Assembly (NCBI GenBank): GCA_963513935.1
Contig: OY740774.1
Span: forward strand, 28,353,949-28,417,948
Length of the DNA stretch: 64,000 nt
Source of the DNA: Aphrophora alni
Lineage: Eukaryota; Arthropoda; Insecta; Hemiptera; Aphrophoridae
Direction: 5' to 3'
A program made the position numbers and the translations under genes. Shown piece after piece: positions 24,230-35,994 of this stretch (positions within the stretch are counted from its first letter, which is position 1; each line of letters starts with the position of its first letter). The notes beneath the pieces were generated by a model. It was not told where the DNA came from and made no database searches. It saw only the letters and a program-made list of their open reading frames with translations.

Positions 24230-26170
24230 GATGTCTGAACGTGTTTTGTACCATAAAAATCGAAAGAGTTTTATGAACTCAAAATTGTTAAAAATATAAC
24301 CTTAAAATTAATAAGCAATATCACTAGTAATTGTAATTTTAGTTTAAATATAGTTAAAATTAATTGTAAGTAGAATATGATTTTCAAAATAACGAAATAT
24401 TCCAAAATGGCGGTGGTTTGAACGGATTTTTTTGTAGTTTCTTTTAATATAAGACCTACATGAGAATATAAAACTTTTTTCTGTGAAACTAGTGAACGAG
24501 TGAAATCAGATGACGAGGGCATGCATAAAAAACAGCAAATATTGTTCGTCTCCTATCATCAGAACGCTTATCAATTTCACGCTATGTATTTAAGTTTTAG
24601 ATTAAAAAAACTCGAATACAAGATCTCACAATAATTACTTTTATTTAATCAAACTAGCTTCAACGATAAATTCGCCATCCTCAGTGATACATGAGCTACA
24701 ATAACAAAACTATAACTGAATTAACTACAACTCATGTTATTGTAGCACATGTATCACTGAGGATGGCGACTTTGTCGTTGAAACGCGTTTGATTAAATAA
24801 ACGTAATTTTTGTGAAATCTTGTGTTCGAGTTTTTTTTAAATCTAATATTATCTCACAAGTCAAGCTCAATATTTATTTATATTTAAGTATTGTTTTTCT
24901 TCAAAGTAATCTTATTTATATGTTCCTAAGCGTTATATACAACTTTTATCAGATCCAGACTATATTTGTAAATTCATTATTAGTGTAACGAGGTACAAGA
25001 CTTTGAATTTTGTTAAAACCTTCCTAAAATTAATGATAAATATTATTGTTTTCCTACCAAAGATTACATGAATCCACCATCATATAGATGAATATTTCTA
25101 TCATGTATCAATATATCACATAATCAATGGATAACATTTACATTGTGTCCAACATTTAGAGTTTAAAACGTATACGCTTAGAGATTGTTGATATTTTAAA
25201 ACAAATACATAATATTAAAGATATTTTATCTTAGTTAATAAATTACAAAATTATCAAAATTTACACAATCTAAGTGGCCAAACAACTAAACTTTCTAAAA
25301 AAATCTAAAATTTTTGTTATTATAAATTGTTCGGCATAGATTATTTGTCCTAAATCTGTATTTCAACGAATAATATATCCAATCATGGTTTCTTCATTTA
25401 ATAAAATCAATCTCAACTCTTGTCCAAACATTCAGATTTTGGTATATAATTCAACTTCAATGTCCAATTGAATTTTGTTTTACATTCTCTTGAACGTATT
25501 GGATCCGACTGGAATGTATGTGAATCCATTTGTTTTATTCCTGTCTCCGTGACTATTGGATTTTTAGGTTAGGTTGTCATTTTCAATTCTATTCTTTTTA
25601 AACGATGATTTCTTTTATTTTTATGGTTTACTATTATATTCCCTCTTGCAGTTTAATCCTTATCTAATAAAGTCAAAAAAAAAACTAGTGAGATTCGAAG
25701 TTAAGATGTCTAACTGTGAAATCGAACAGTTTATGAGTTTATTGAATTTAGATAAACAGCTGTTTTTATAATTTTTAACCAGGGCTACTATACTTGAACT
25801 TTGTACGTTCAGTAGTTTTGCTTCAATGAAAAGGGAAAAAGTGAGAGAAACATTTTATTGTAAAAGCACAATCACTGTAACAGCTCCAAGAAGAAATGTT
25901 TTCTCTAATAAATGAGGTTCGTTTATCCTTAAGAATAGAACGATCTCACAATGAACTACTAAGTTGTGAACCAACATTGCCACTCCAGGAGATTGATTCA
26001 TTACTGTATCAGTCAGCTGATAGACACTCTCTCTTTATTTTCATTTTGTAATATCTCCTTTCAAAGAAATCGCTTTACGAATGGACAACATGTACTTATT
26101 TTGTGTGATAAATTAAGTATTTATGTTCAATTTTTATGAATGAGATTGTGAATGGTACTTGTCTTTGATT
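24230..26170 (+). mobile_element. Long-arm transposon, third arm with nested insertion
   Basis: Direct, diverged copy of about 21300-23000. Shared landmarks in order are 'ccaaaatggcg' (24403 against 21425), 'gtgtaacgaggta', 'cctac.aaagattacatgaatc', 'ataatcaatgga', 'tccgactggaatgtatgtga', 'agctgatagacactctctct' and 'ttatgaatgagatt'. The copy is interrupted at 24606-24890 by a fold-back repeat. Only one arm is present, so it is a solo or truncated copy. Confidence 0.75.
24606..24890 (+). mobile_element. Fold-back repeat with hammerhead-like core, copy 2 (nested)
   Basis: Two inverted arms: 24606-24715 and 24735-24838. The plus-strand arm carries CTGAGGA (about 24760), a stem-loop 'ggcgac-ttt-gtcgtt', and GAAAC. 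These are the two conserved hammerhead core boxes (CUGANGA and GAAA) in the right order and spacing, with one extra base. The other arm carries a decayed inverted version. It sits inside the third transposon arm, where the paralogous arm at 21600 has no such sequence. The element is probably a Penelope-like pair of terminal repeats. Confidence 0.6.
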
Positions 26171-26179
26171 TTCTTTCAT

Positions 26180-29100
26180 GTCTGTAGTTTTTATCTCTAT
26201 ATTATGCTACGTGTTATTGGCTGTATTGTTATGTTTTTGATTAGTTTTCATGAATATTCATTTGCTATTTTCTTTGTAGCAATCTGAAGTGTATACTGTA
26301 GATTAAGTTTCATACTTCATGTAGTTCCTTTTTTTATTCTTCTTCTGCTATATTTGTACTGAAATTAACTATCTTTGTGTTTTTAATATGATGACAGGTA
26401 ATGGAAAATTATTTTATCTTTATTACATAGTCAAATGTGTAATGTTTTTTCTCTCTTTTGTTTTAGACAAATGGATGGGATATTATTGACACACATAATG
26501 TTGAATATAAAATATTATTTAGACACATTTGCTTATTTTTCTAAAAAAAAAAAACTATAAATATTTAATAGTTTCTAAAACGTGAAATCCTATAATTGAT
26601 TTTAAAAATACATCGCCAAATATATGTATATTTTGAAAGAAATGCAATTTATTTTAACTCTACTTGTGCCATCAGAATAGACCAGTCCTAAATTAGCCTA
26701 CGTGTTTTTATTCTTTTGAGAGGCCTGCATAACTGGTATGCTCCTTGACATTTTATGTATTTAAGTTTTTTAAGTTGACCGCTAAAGTGAAGTAGACCCC
26801 CAAATTTTCAATGTCTGTGTTTTAAAATCTCCAATAAATAGTTTATGTTGAAAAACTACCTGGTAAAATTTTTAAGGGATTAGGGTGGTTACTGGAAAAA
26901 CTCTTTATTTGTAAAACGTAATATTAAGTCTAAGTATATATAGGGTGTTCAAAAAATCTGAATACTCCAGGATATTTTATTTGCGAATCTACATACAACA
27001 ATTATTATTTTAAGGTTATGTCCTTACTCTAGTTAACAATACTTGATATTAGACACTGTCATAATACCTCATTTTGAAGGTCTAAATCACATTGAACGCG
27101 TAGAAGGGGTAAATCTCGCTCTGGTTTAATATTCTTTTTCCTTTCCTCTATTTCACCTTGACAAAAGATTATGCACTTTGAACTCTCACGTCTTCATTCT
27201 CAAATAACGCAGAGGTCGTGAATCCTGATTTATTCTTAACCATATTACATCTGCTTATGTACCTCTATCACTTCCTTTCTTATATTTCGTCGCTTTTATT
27301 AGTTATAAACTTTAATTGGTATAATCTGAATCGCTGTCCCTCATCTATGCCCCTAAATACTAAAAGGCGTTGTTATTTATATGTAAAAAGACAAATAATA
27401 CTTTATGATGTTGGTTTATTTTTAACCATACCAATTGGTAATCCGTCAGGACAGGTACTTATGAAGCGTTTTTTTAATCATTAAAAATATGTATATAAAA
27501 TATAACGTAACCTTATTTGTATGAGTAAAATTAGTAAGTTATGGATAAAAGCTAACAATTTTTGCAGCGTTATTGAATGAATAATTATAAACAAAATATA
27601 CTAAGGATACAATTTTCAATTATATTTATTGGTGCGAATATAATATTTGTTCCTTTAAGTGTGAGCTTACCATAGTACAAGATTTTCTAATACAACAGTT
27701 TTAGCCAATTTGTCCAAAATTTATCGAGATTTGATAATTTATACTGTTTATTTATTTAAGAACTTAATTATATACAAAAAATCTGAATATATATCCTCAA
27801 TCAAGTCACGGTTAGATGGAGGGAAGGGTATTATTTCTTATTTGGTTGACGCCATAGCAAGACAATCTATATATTGTTCAATCAACCAAAAATAATGATG
27901 CCAAAGAAATTTTATTTGCTTATTATGTTTTAAATATTTTTATGGTTTTTCTTTTTTTCTTTCAGAATACATAGGCTGTGTATTAGAAAACATATTAGCA
28001 TGATGTTTCTTAGACGCACAATAGTTCAGTATTGAATACACAAAGCCAACTTAGGATGAAACTGAGTATATAGTAGGCAGAATTTTAGTAGAATGTGATA
28101 TTTAGCATATAAGTTAGATTTTAGATATAGTTACTTCTTAACACATTAAACTGAGCAAAAAATATCAACCTCAAAATTTAAGTGGTAGCTGCCAAAACTC
28201 AAAATTCCTATATTCTAAAAATTATAATTAACGACGGTTAAGTCTAAAATATTCACGCATCGTATTTTTTTAATTGTTTGTAATCTGAATATTGATTTCA
28301 GTTATAAATCTTTAATTTCTTTGAAATTTCATCAAAATCGCTCGCAATATTCATAATTTTACGTCTACAAATAATTAATTTCCCTTTTTCACGAAACCGA
28401 TCATTTTTGTAGAGACTTTTTTTGAGCTTTTAGACAAAATGTGATCTATTGTTAAATCTGATTTTTAAAATCGGACTCCATAGATGAGGTTTTTAATATT
28501 TTACCTATAATTACCAAATTTAATTTTGTAGGAAGGTGGGAAACAATACATTTTACAATAAGTTCTTATGGGATAAATTTAATCAAAATTGATGGAGTTA
28601 ATTTCGAAAAAATAATTTAAAATTTTTGTCTGTGATATCTATAACCCAATTTTCAATTGTATAAAAAAAAATGAGCAAGGAAAATAATAATAACGTCTTG
28701 AGATACTAAAATAACGACAAACATATTCCGATCATCAACATCGTTGGAACTGATTTGAAATAAATTACATTTTTGTCCATGATTTCGAACCAAATTTTCA
28801 ACCGTTAAAAAATGAGGTGTAAAAATGCTAAAATTTATCAAAATACCAAATGAATCCACTTATTTAGCACCGAGTACAAACAGACATTTTAGAAACCAAT
28901 TTTCAGACCCAGGGGATCTCAAAATGGACATTTCTTTAAAAAACATTAAATCGTTATTTTGCTCCATAAGTTCCCTATTATACATCTATGTGTGTAATGA
29001 AAAATGACATCTTGACGTATTACAAACTTTTGAATTAAGTGGGTATTATCAAAACTTCAGCAGCTTATTCCTCACATCAGAATCAATGAAAATATTATAT

Positions 29101-29190
29101 AAACGTAGTTCCTTAAATGCTTAGTTTTATATCTAGCAGTCATTTTATATTAATTTTAATTAAATGTTATGAAGTTGACATTTTCTACTC
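26180..29190. other. Non-coding stretch, no clear elements
   Basis: AT-rich. Near 26942 a 'tatagggtgttcaaaaaatc' string looks like a DNA-transposon terminus of the CAGGGTG type, without a found partner. Open frames of 60-90 codons here look random. Confidence 0.45.
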
Positions 29191-29199
29191 TACTTGATT

Positions 29200-29452
29200 T
29201 TCTTAGGTACCCAATTTGACAAATACAATCAACCACTTTTCTTTTTTGAACTAAGTAGCATGCAAAACTTCACTTCATTTCACATACCGTTAAAATTTTT
29301 TTTTTCTTTCTTGAAAACACAAAATGGCGGCTAGATAGTAAAGTAAGCGTTTCAGGAAATATGTATATGTAAACCTGTTCATTGGTTTTAATGAGAAGAA
29401 TAAGCTACTCATGTTTTGTAACGATGTTTTGGTAACACCCTGTATAACTCAT
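29200..29452 (+). repeat. Family J repeat ending in CACCCTGTATA, copy 1
   Basis: Parallels 52960-53205: 'acaaaatggcggct.gatag', 'aagc.tttcaggaaatatgt', 'attggtttt', 'taagct', then 'ggtaacaccctgtata' as the boundary. The CACCCTGTATA end is a common type of terminus of insect DNA elements. No opposite terminus was identified. Confidence 0.55.
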
Positions 29453-29699
29453 AAGTAATATCCTACATGAACATCAAACTAACAGTTACTCATCTTTAAG
29501 ACTTCCCGGTGTCCAGCGACCTCCCAAAATAACAGCGCCTAAACACAAATCCTTCACAGAATACTAACAAGCGCCGATAGGCTTTACCCGGCACCTTGAT
29601 ATGCAGGACTTGTACTGTTTACAGTTTTATCAAATTGGCAACACTGTCACGTACTTTGTAGCAACTTTAACTTATCTACCTGTTGCATCAGTTTAGAAA

Positions 29700-30480
29700 C
29701 TTTTGATAATCACAATAGCTTAGCGGTGTGTTTAATAATCAACGTTTAGTAATCCCGTGAATAATGATAGGATTCATGATTTAATTATGTTTTGATTTTC
29801 TCCTCTGTAGAAAGAAATACTTGGAGTTCGACCTTGGTGTTAATATCACCAAACTCCACACAATTAACTACAACTTCGTCTATTTCTATTCTCTTGTTGT
29901 TTAAAGCTGAAAAACTTCTCGATCATCATTGCCTTATAAAACAAATTGATACTTGCATCATGGTACTTACCCAGGTCGATCATAAAATATAATACAAACA
30001 GATCATCTAAATGTAATGCACAAAAGTTGATTTCTTGGGCCTTATTGGAAATGTGAAAATGTATGATAGATCAAAGGGTAAGTTTCTTTAAAACACAGGT
30101 TTTTTAACCTTGTAATTGTGTATATCGCCATTGGCTAGGTCCTTGCGGGTCTCGTAATTGGATGTATATAACAAAGTTTTCTATTCGATTCACTCATATC
30201 AGCGTCTCACCTGTAGCGGGCTTCAGAGCTGACATTTGTGAAGAAGCCTCGACTCGCTAAGTGGAAAATTACCTTTTAGACAGTAGTCTAACTTCACTAT
30301 TGTCATCGTAGAGGGGTGGGCTAGTATGGATAATTGAAATCTACTAATTTTGTATCGAATTTAGTGTGTTATGTAGCACAAGTGACATGAACAAAATAGT
30401 GTTTAAAAGGACCGCCATTATTCTGATTTTCAGTAAGGTTGTGTTCCTACTAAATTACCCTATACCAAATATCATATTTC
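29700..30480 (+). repeat. Family B dispersed repeat, copy 2
   Basis: Matches about 49690-50350 in order: 'tcatggtacttacc', 'tctaaatgtaatgcacaaaa', 'atagatcaa', 'tctcgtaatt', 'tcatcgtagagggg', 'aattgaaatct' and 'atttagtgtgtt', then a 'gccgccatt'-like block. A short reversed family A 3' end (29893-29940) lies within its first part. No coding content was seen. Confidence 0.65.
29893..29940 (-). repeat. Family A, 3'-end fragment
   Basis: The phrase 'ttgttgtttaaagctgaaaa' followed by 'cgatcatcatt.ccttata' is the reverse complement of the family A 3' end. Only about 48 bp remain, an extreme 5' truncation. Confidence 0.6.
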
Positions 30481-30641
30481 TATCTTAATTTTGTGGCCGC
30501 TATCATGCTTAAGTACAGACGACAGATAGGAGGCTTGTCGGAGATAACTTCTTCAGTTTCTGCAGCCATAAAACTTGAAGATCAATCGAAAAGACAGCTC
30601 GATATTTTCTACCTTACCTTATACTTTGTTTGCGGGGAATA

Positions 30642-31293
30642 CCGGTCAATTGCGGACACGGACTATTGCGGACACATCATTAAAGCGGTCAATTGCGGAC
30701 ACTAGGGATTACTGCTACCTGACAAGGGTTTGACAGGTCTCTGCAAATATTTCAATACTGGAAAGTTGCGGACACTATCTTCTGGAAAAATAAAGAAGTA
30801 ATGTGACTAATACAACAACAGCTTTGATATACACAGGTTTTTAAGACTGATTTCCGTCACACTTTACACAGGCTGTGGACTGTCAAAATGATATCAAATC
30901 GGCGTCTGTCAAAATGATATCATTTTGGCGTGTTTAAAATCAGCTTAAGTAGGCTTCGTCATATCTTATAGCTACTATATAAATAAATGTAATTTTAGAA
31001 TCAGGCTCCATTATGTAATTTTTTCTTTAATTTGTACAAAGTCAGCTTAAGTAGGCTTCGTCATCACAACTATATACATATATTCGTAACACTTAAAGTG
31101 TTATGTCAAAAGTTCCAACTGTGCATTAGTCCAATTTCTGGATATGCGACATGGCTTTTAAGAATGATTTTATATTTTTTAACCTAACCTAACCTAACCT
31201 AACCTTACCTTGTCAGGTAGCAGTAGTCCCTGTTGTCCGCAATTGCCCGCTTTAATGATGTGTCCGCAATTGTCCGTGTCCGCAATTGACCGG
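30642..31293. mobile_element. 652-bp element with 86-bp TIRs and repeated subterminal motifs
   Basis: Left end 30642-30727 and right end 31208-31293 are near-perfect inverted repeats. Each holds three evenly placed copies of 'attgcggaca', and a fourth relative lies just inside the left end ('gttgcggacacta', 30763 area). The element is flanked by an identical 10-bp direct repeat, gtttgcgggg, at 30628-30637 and 31299-31308, a few bases outside the inverted ends. Internal direct repeats are 'ctgtcaaaatgatatca' twice and 'tcagcttaagtaggcttcgt' twice. No ORF is present. Long TIRs with a 9-10 bp duplication suggest a Mutator-like non-autonomous element. Confidence 0.8.
31181..31208. repeat. (AACCT)n insect telomere-type repeat
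   Basis: Five AACCT units plus a degenerate one abut the inner border of the right TIR of the 652-bp element. Interstitial and short. Confidence 0.9.
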
Positions 31294-31311
31294 ACACCGT
31301 TTGCGGGGTAG

Positions 31312-31495
31312 GTAAAAAAGGAAGAAAAGAAAGTGAAATAAAGACCTCTAGCCCTCAAATAATCCAATAGCGTAAGTTTAGGAACAGAAAAGAGTTGGTC
31401 AAGGGTGACCTAATGGGAAAGAAGAAGAGAACTATTTAACCCAAGACTACATAGAATAAATGTAGATCCAGTAGGGTCGCTCGGGATTTTCAAGC
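31312..31495 (-). repeat. Family A dispersed repeat, copy 3
   Basis: In reverse complement: 'aatcccgagcgaccctactg', 'atgtagtcttgggtt', 'accaactctt', 'tgagggctagaggt', then a T-rich stretch. The usual 'gatgatgacc' end is absent where the 652-bp element begins, so that element probably landed in or beside its 3' end. Confidence 0.6.
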
Positions 31496-31939
31496 TCATA
31501 TTTACTATAAATGAACACCTGCGGATAACATCATGTAGGCTGTATCTTATTTGAAAGAATTCTCGAAACCATTTTGAATTTTGTAAACTATACGTTCTTT
31601 AAAGAAAGTTATATGACTGGTAAAAAAAGAAATGGTTTTTAGTTTATGTTGGGTTTGTATGTTTGTTGCCAGTTCAACACTCAACATCCATAATAAGTCC
31701 TTGTATTTTGTTTTCCTTTTTAAATTGTCGTTCTCTCAAAACAGCTACTGCTCAGTTCCAGGACATGAGCGCGAGTGCTCCGACTAGGATTACATCGTGG
31801 ACCCTCACATATTAAATATTATGTTATGAACGAGCCTTAAAGAGCAGTCGTTAAAAAATTTCAATTGCAAAAGTAAAGACGAACTGTTTTCTTAAACTTT
31901 AACCCATCAGTTAAAAGTAACCAAAAATTTAAAAAAAAA

Positions 31940-32400
31940 ATCACTTTCTACTCTTTTATGTTTTATTTATATGAATTAAAACTTTTCAGTGTGTCATAAA
32001 CTTTAATTATAACAGTGTGTTCCTCGAATTGTTCTAGAATTTGATATAACGTTCATGTAACTTATGTAATTCATGAATGAATTCGATCAAAATATTAACA
32101 GTATACTTATTGATTATGTTTCCAACGATTGGGTCACAATCCATCGATGCCCGCCAGTGTTGGGGATAAATCTTGTTTTCTAGTTAAGTTACCATTCCAC
32201 AGTTATACATCAATGTTTATTACCACTGTGTTCCCAATCAACGGCAAATCTCAAATTGCAATGAACATGCAACCTATTAAGCATTCTATTTTCTTATTTA
32301 TCCTTCTTGGGAGTGTTTTGTTCAAGTATATAATAGCTGTGGTATTATTTACTGGTAATTCTTGTAGGGTATATATGACGTAAGAAAGTTATGTAATGCC
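31940..32400 (+). repeat. Families D and C in one piece, with a solitary satellite-like monomer
   Basis: The first part ('cttttatgttttatttatatga', 'gatataacgttcatgtaact', 'aacagta') recurs at 43790-43990 and 57710-57930. The second part ('tgtttccaacgattgggtca', 'ttaccattcca', 'aatcaacggcaaatctc', 'tgttttgttcaagtatataa') recurs at 45530-45770. There it runs into the satellite. This copy therefore shows the single-copy context of the satellite monomer. The 84-codon open frame here is not considered coding. Confidence 0.55.
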
Positions 32401-32889
32401 ATACACAAACACTCTCTTTGCTTTCATGAGGCCCTTCTGAGCTCAAATAAAGTGCCTTTTTAAAAATGATGCCGCAGTGCAATATTATACAGGGGAAACT
32501 ATTTGCCCGGTTTGTTTAAAATGAGGTACGTCATATTTTTACACTTCAGGCTTTTCATTATTGTTTATTTTATGACTCAAAATTTGGGGAACAGGTATAG
32601 AAGAAAACTCAAAAGTTTGATTTTGTTTAATTTTGTAAAATTGTATCTATAGACAATCGTATATTTACCATCTAGGCCTACCCCAAAATGGCGGTTTATG
32701 AGTAATCAATAAGAAAAACAAAACCACCCCTGGAATTGTTATACAGTTTCTTCTTTCTTCAATCGGCTCCATTAGTTCTTTAAATTTTAGTAAAATGTTA
32801 TTAATGCCCCAATCCAATGAGTAAAAGAACTTTACGGTTCAGGCAATAATTTTTAATAAAAATGTCAGGGGTGTTCTAAAACTACACGA

Positions 32890-33290
32890 TTTAATTTTAG
32901 TTAGTACGCATAAAGGAACTGTTATTATTATTAAGTCGCAGTCTTTTAAGCGACTTAGTGCTAACATATTTATTTCTTCGTCAAATAATAATTGGTATTC
33001 AGAATAATTTACAGTTTTACTTGTTACCCCACACATAATGTTTCTAAAAAAAAAAAAAATCCAACTCAATAGTTTTAGCCCTTAGCTACGTCAAGGTCAT
33101 ATTTTGTTACCGCCATATATTTTCTATATGAGGGACAATACAAATGAAATATAAATTAAAAGTTTGAAATGTATAAGATTTATTATCCTCCTGTGTAGAC
33201 TAATTACGACTTACAACAGATGAACAGACACGCGCATGAAATTATAATGGTCCTTGGTTTTCTACTAAAGAGAAATCAATTCAATTTCAA
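32890..33290 (+). repeat. Family E dispersed repeat, copy 1
   Basis: Shares with 33500-33780 and 43430-43800: 'acataat.tttctaaaa', 'caaggtcatattttgttacc', 'gggacaatacaaa', 'tgtgtagac', 'acgactta' and 'ccttggttttctac'. Non-coding. Confidence 0.65.
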
Positions 33291-33499
33291 TCCATCTTAA
33301 AATGGCTTATTCAATTGTTTGTCTCACATCTCACATAAACTGTGTTTAAAACTTATACGCTTTGCATTTCTCATTTTGTGGTTAAGTGTAGATTTCATAC
33401 TGCATTTTAATTACAAATATATTTGTATATATCAAATGCAAATATTTTTTTCTTCGGATTTGTAGGTCACGACGAGTTCAAATTAGAGGGGGGGACTTC

Positions 33500-33780
33500 A
33501 AATCTGACACTTTAAATTTGGCCTAGTGCCTATATATTTTTTTCGTCAAAGGAACATATATATTCGTAATCAGAATAACTTTTAGTTGTATTTCATACTC
33601 CAAACATAATATTTCTAAAAATGAAATCGTTCAACCCGATCGTTTTTCCCCTTATTACCCCAAGGTCATATTTTATTACGGATATTTTTTCCTATATTTT
33701 GGACAATACAAAGGATTAAACTGAAAGAGAAAGGGTCCTTGGATTTACTTACGTACCCTAAAAATGAAAAAGAAACCCCC
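33500..33780 (+). repeat. Family E dispersed repeat, copy 2
   Basis: Tandem-like second copy 600 bp after the first. It keeps 'acataatatttctaaaa', 'ccccaaggtcatattttatt', 'ggacaatacaaaggat' and 'ccttggatttactta', but lacks the 'gtgtagac...acgactta' middle part, so it carries an internal deletion. Confidence 0.6.
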
Positions 33781-33789
33781 CCGTCATTA

Positions 33790-35060
33790 AAATATAGATT
33801 TCAATAAAATTCAGTTACGGTTATGTGAGTTTATGACATAAGCGAAGCAAGCTTAAGGTTTATTTAAATTTATAAATAACCTAAAAATGTTTTTATTCAC
33901 AAAACGTTAATGAAGATTACGAATCTCTCTAGCACCAATTTATCTCCCATAAGAAATATATGAGTAACAAATCAGAAATACAAAACTTATACTTTGAGTT
34001 ATTCAGAGAAAGGCAAATAAATTTGACGAGCTTAATATGATTGATATCAGGATTAGATTCCAACAATTCACTGGAATATAAAATTCCCAAGCGGCGTGTC
34101 TTCAGACTCTGGCTTAAATTTTGACGGTAAATTGAAACGCAATTCTGAGCCTTTAGAAATATGTTGGGACAACATTAATTACATAATAAGCTATTATTAA
34201 TTAAATCTCTAATCGCTTATGAACTTTATTATTGGTTTTTTTTAAATTGAGTTTTATATAATGTGAAATGCAACCATTAAACAAAAACAGCTGTCTATGA
34301 ACTGTTACAGTGCTTAATCATAAATCTCGCTAATTTATAAAGGGTGGTTAAAACTCCACTTCTCTGTTTCTCGCAATTTTCACCATTTCGATTTCCCACT
34401 AATTTAATTTTATACTTAATCCATCGTACTAAATTTAATTAACCTGTATCTTGGAATTAAACCAATCCTGAAATGGATTAATACAAGTTTTCTAATGCAG
34501 AGTTTGGTGGTAGAATTGGTGGACATGGGTTTCATTTTAACAGTTTGAAACAATTTCTAATTATTATTTTAGTTAATAATTTTATCAACTTTAATAGCGT
34601 AAATAAATAAAAGTAGATAATGAAAATCAGATTCCATCATGTTGGAGATACACATCGAAGTTTGAGAAAACATTAATAGGACCTTTGGGAATTTTTATAA
34701 ACATATGAAATTTCAGTTTTTTCATGAAAAGCTGCAGATTGGAGACATATCAACAAAGTGATTCTGCCACAGGTCTGAGATGTAACCATGTTACCGATTA
34801 AAAAGTCCACTGAAATCCAAAATGGTGATAAAAAATTCTTAACATCATAAACTCATAAAACATCATAACATCTTTTATTCCGTAATCGTTACGACGAATT
34901 CTGGATATAAAGTAGGGGTGGGGGGGGCTTCTTAACGGGTATCCCGCTGAGTTAAAGTGAGTCGTTATTACCCCATATAATTGGATAGTCTGTTGCTGGT
35001 GGATAGTGTGAATCCTTTGTGTAGGTTTCAACCGACTGCGTAGTTTGTGGACCAGGTAAC
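33790..35060. other. Non-coding stretch, nothing recognised
   Basis: AT-rich, with one G-run at about 34916-34927. No coding or repeat relation to the rest of the window was noticed. Confidence 0.45.
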
Positions 35061-35070
35061 CAGACTTCTG

Positions 35071-35755
35071 ACCCTCAAGGGTTCGCTATATCAATGACTA
35101 CATAAATACTATAAGACACGACATGGCCATGTTAAATATTCTACGCTTATTCTTGAGTTGTCCAATACCCGCTAGGTCGCTCTGCTAGAGAATCTGAAGT
35201 TGATGTGACTGGCGCTAGGTGGCTCTACGGTCAAACAATGTTTCAGGCGGGTAAGAGAAAACGCACTGATGCCACATATGGGACCAGAGATGCGAGGGAA
35301 GGTCGAGAATCGCTTATCTCAGCGCACGAACTGACAACACTGACTATGCTGACGGAAGTAAGTGAAAAGGTTTGTGAGAGAGAGGTCAACAGTTGTACAG
35401 TCTCAACCAAGTGGGATGCGTACAGTTAAGCACCTGCTGCTAGCGCTTTCTGATAGCTGTGTGTCAAACTTGTGACGAAGAGCACCCGTAAAGCGTAGAC
35501 TATTTCCCTATCCTATGTCGTGTGTTATAGTATTTATGTAGTCATTGGCTATATTGAATACGGGCGTGGCATACCCGAGGAATGGTTCTACACTTTTTTT
35601 ATGTAGTCTTAAGTTAGAGCTCTGACTTTCTACTTTTCTATCAGGTTCTCTCAAAACCAATGCTTGTTTCTTTACCCTAAGTCGAGGGCTAGGGATATTT
35701 ATTTTATATTCTTTCTTTTTTTTTTTAATAATGACAGAAGTTTTTCGGATTTAAA
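35071..35755 (+). repeat. Family A dispersed repeat, copy 4, split by a hAT-like element
   Basis: 35071-35091 ('accctcaagggttcgctata') and 35555-35755 ('gaatacgggcgtggcatacc', 'ttttatgtagtctt', 'tctatcaggttctctc', 'gagggctagggatatttatt', 'aataatgacagaagtttttc') join into one family A unit if the insert at 35092-35547 is removed. The uninterrupted order matches copies 35995-36215 and 48460-48717. Confidence 0.7.
35092..35547. mobile_element. hAT-like non-autonomous element (456 bp) with target duplication
   Basis: Ends are inverted repeats: 'caatgactacataaatacta' at 35092 and its reverse complement finishing at 35547. The similarity continues with divergence for about 70 bp ('acgacatgg', 'tctacgct'). 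It is flanked on both sides by gctatat (35085-35091 and 35548-35554), with the adjacent eighth base different (c/g). An approximately 8-bp duplication and ends beginning CAATG fit the hAT superfamily. The interior is GC-richer; its 74-codon open frame (35205-35429) shows no transposase similarity. Confidence 0.8.
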
Positions 35756-35994
35756 CAACAACATTAGGCTTCTGTGAGGAACATTTAAAAGCGCTCCCCA
35801 GGCGGTTGTGTCATAGTTATCAGAAAATGGATGACCGTGCTTCGGCTCTGCTTTGCTCTAGGATAATACCAATTTTTCTCATTTCACCATCCATCCCTCT
35901 CTTCTCATCTGACTTGGGTGTTTGTGTACAAGTCTGTTGTTGCTGATTTTCACCGCGGTAATTTGACCTCCATTCTTCTCTTTTACAATATCTA

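Noticed and set aside
31181..31208. Telomere or telomere-fusion site
   Set aside because: Only five units, located inside a transposon with inverted ends.
35205..35429. 74-codon frame inside the hAT-like element as transposase
   Set aside because: No hAT dimerisation or DDE features. The element is too short and is non-autonomous.
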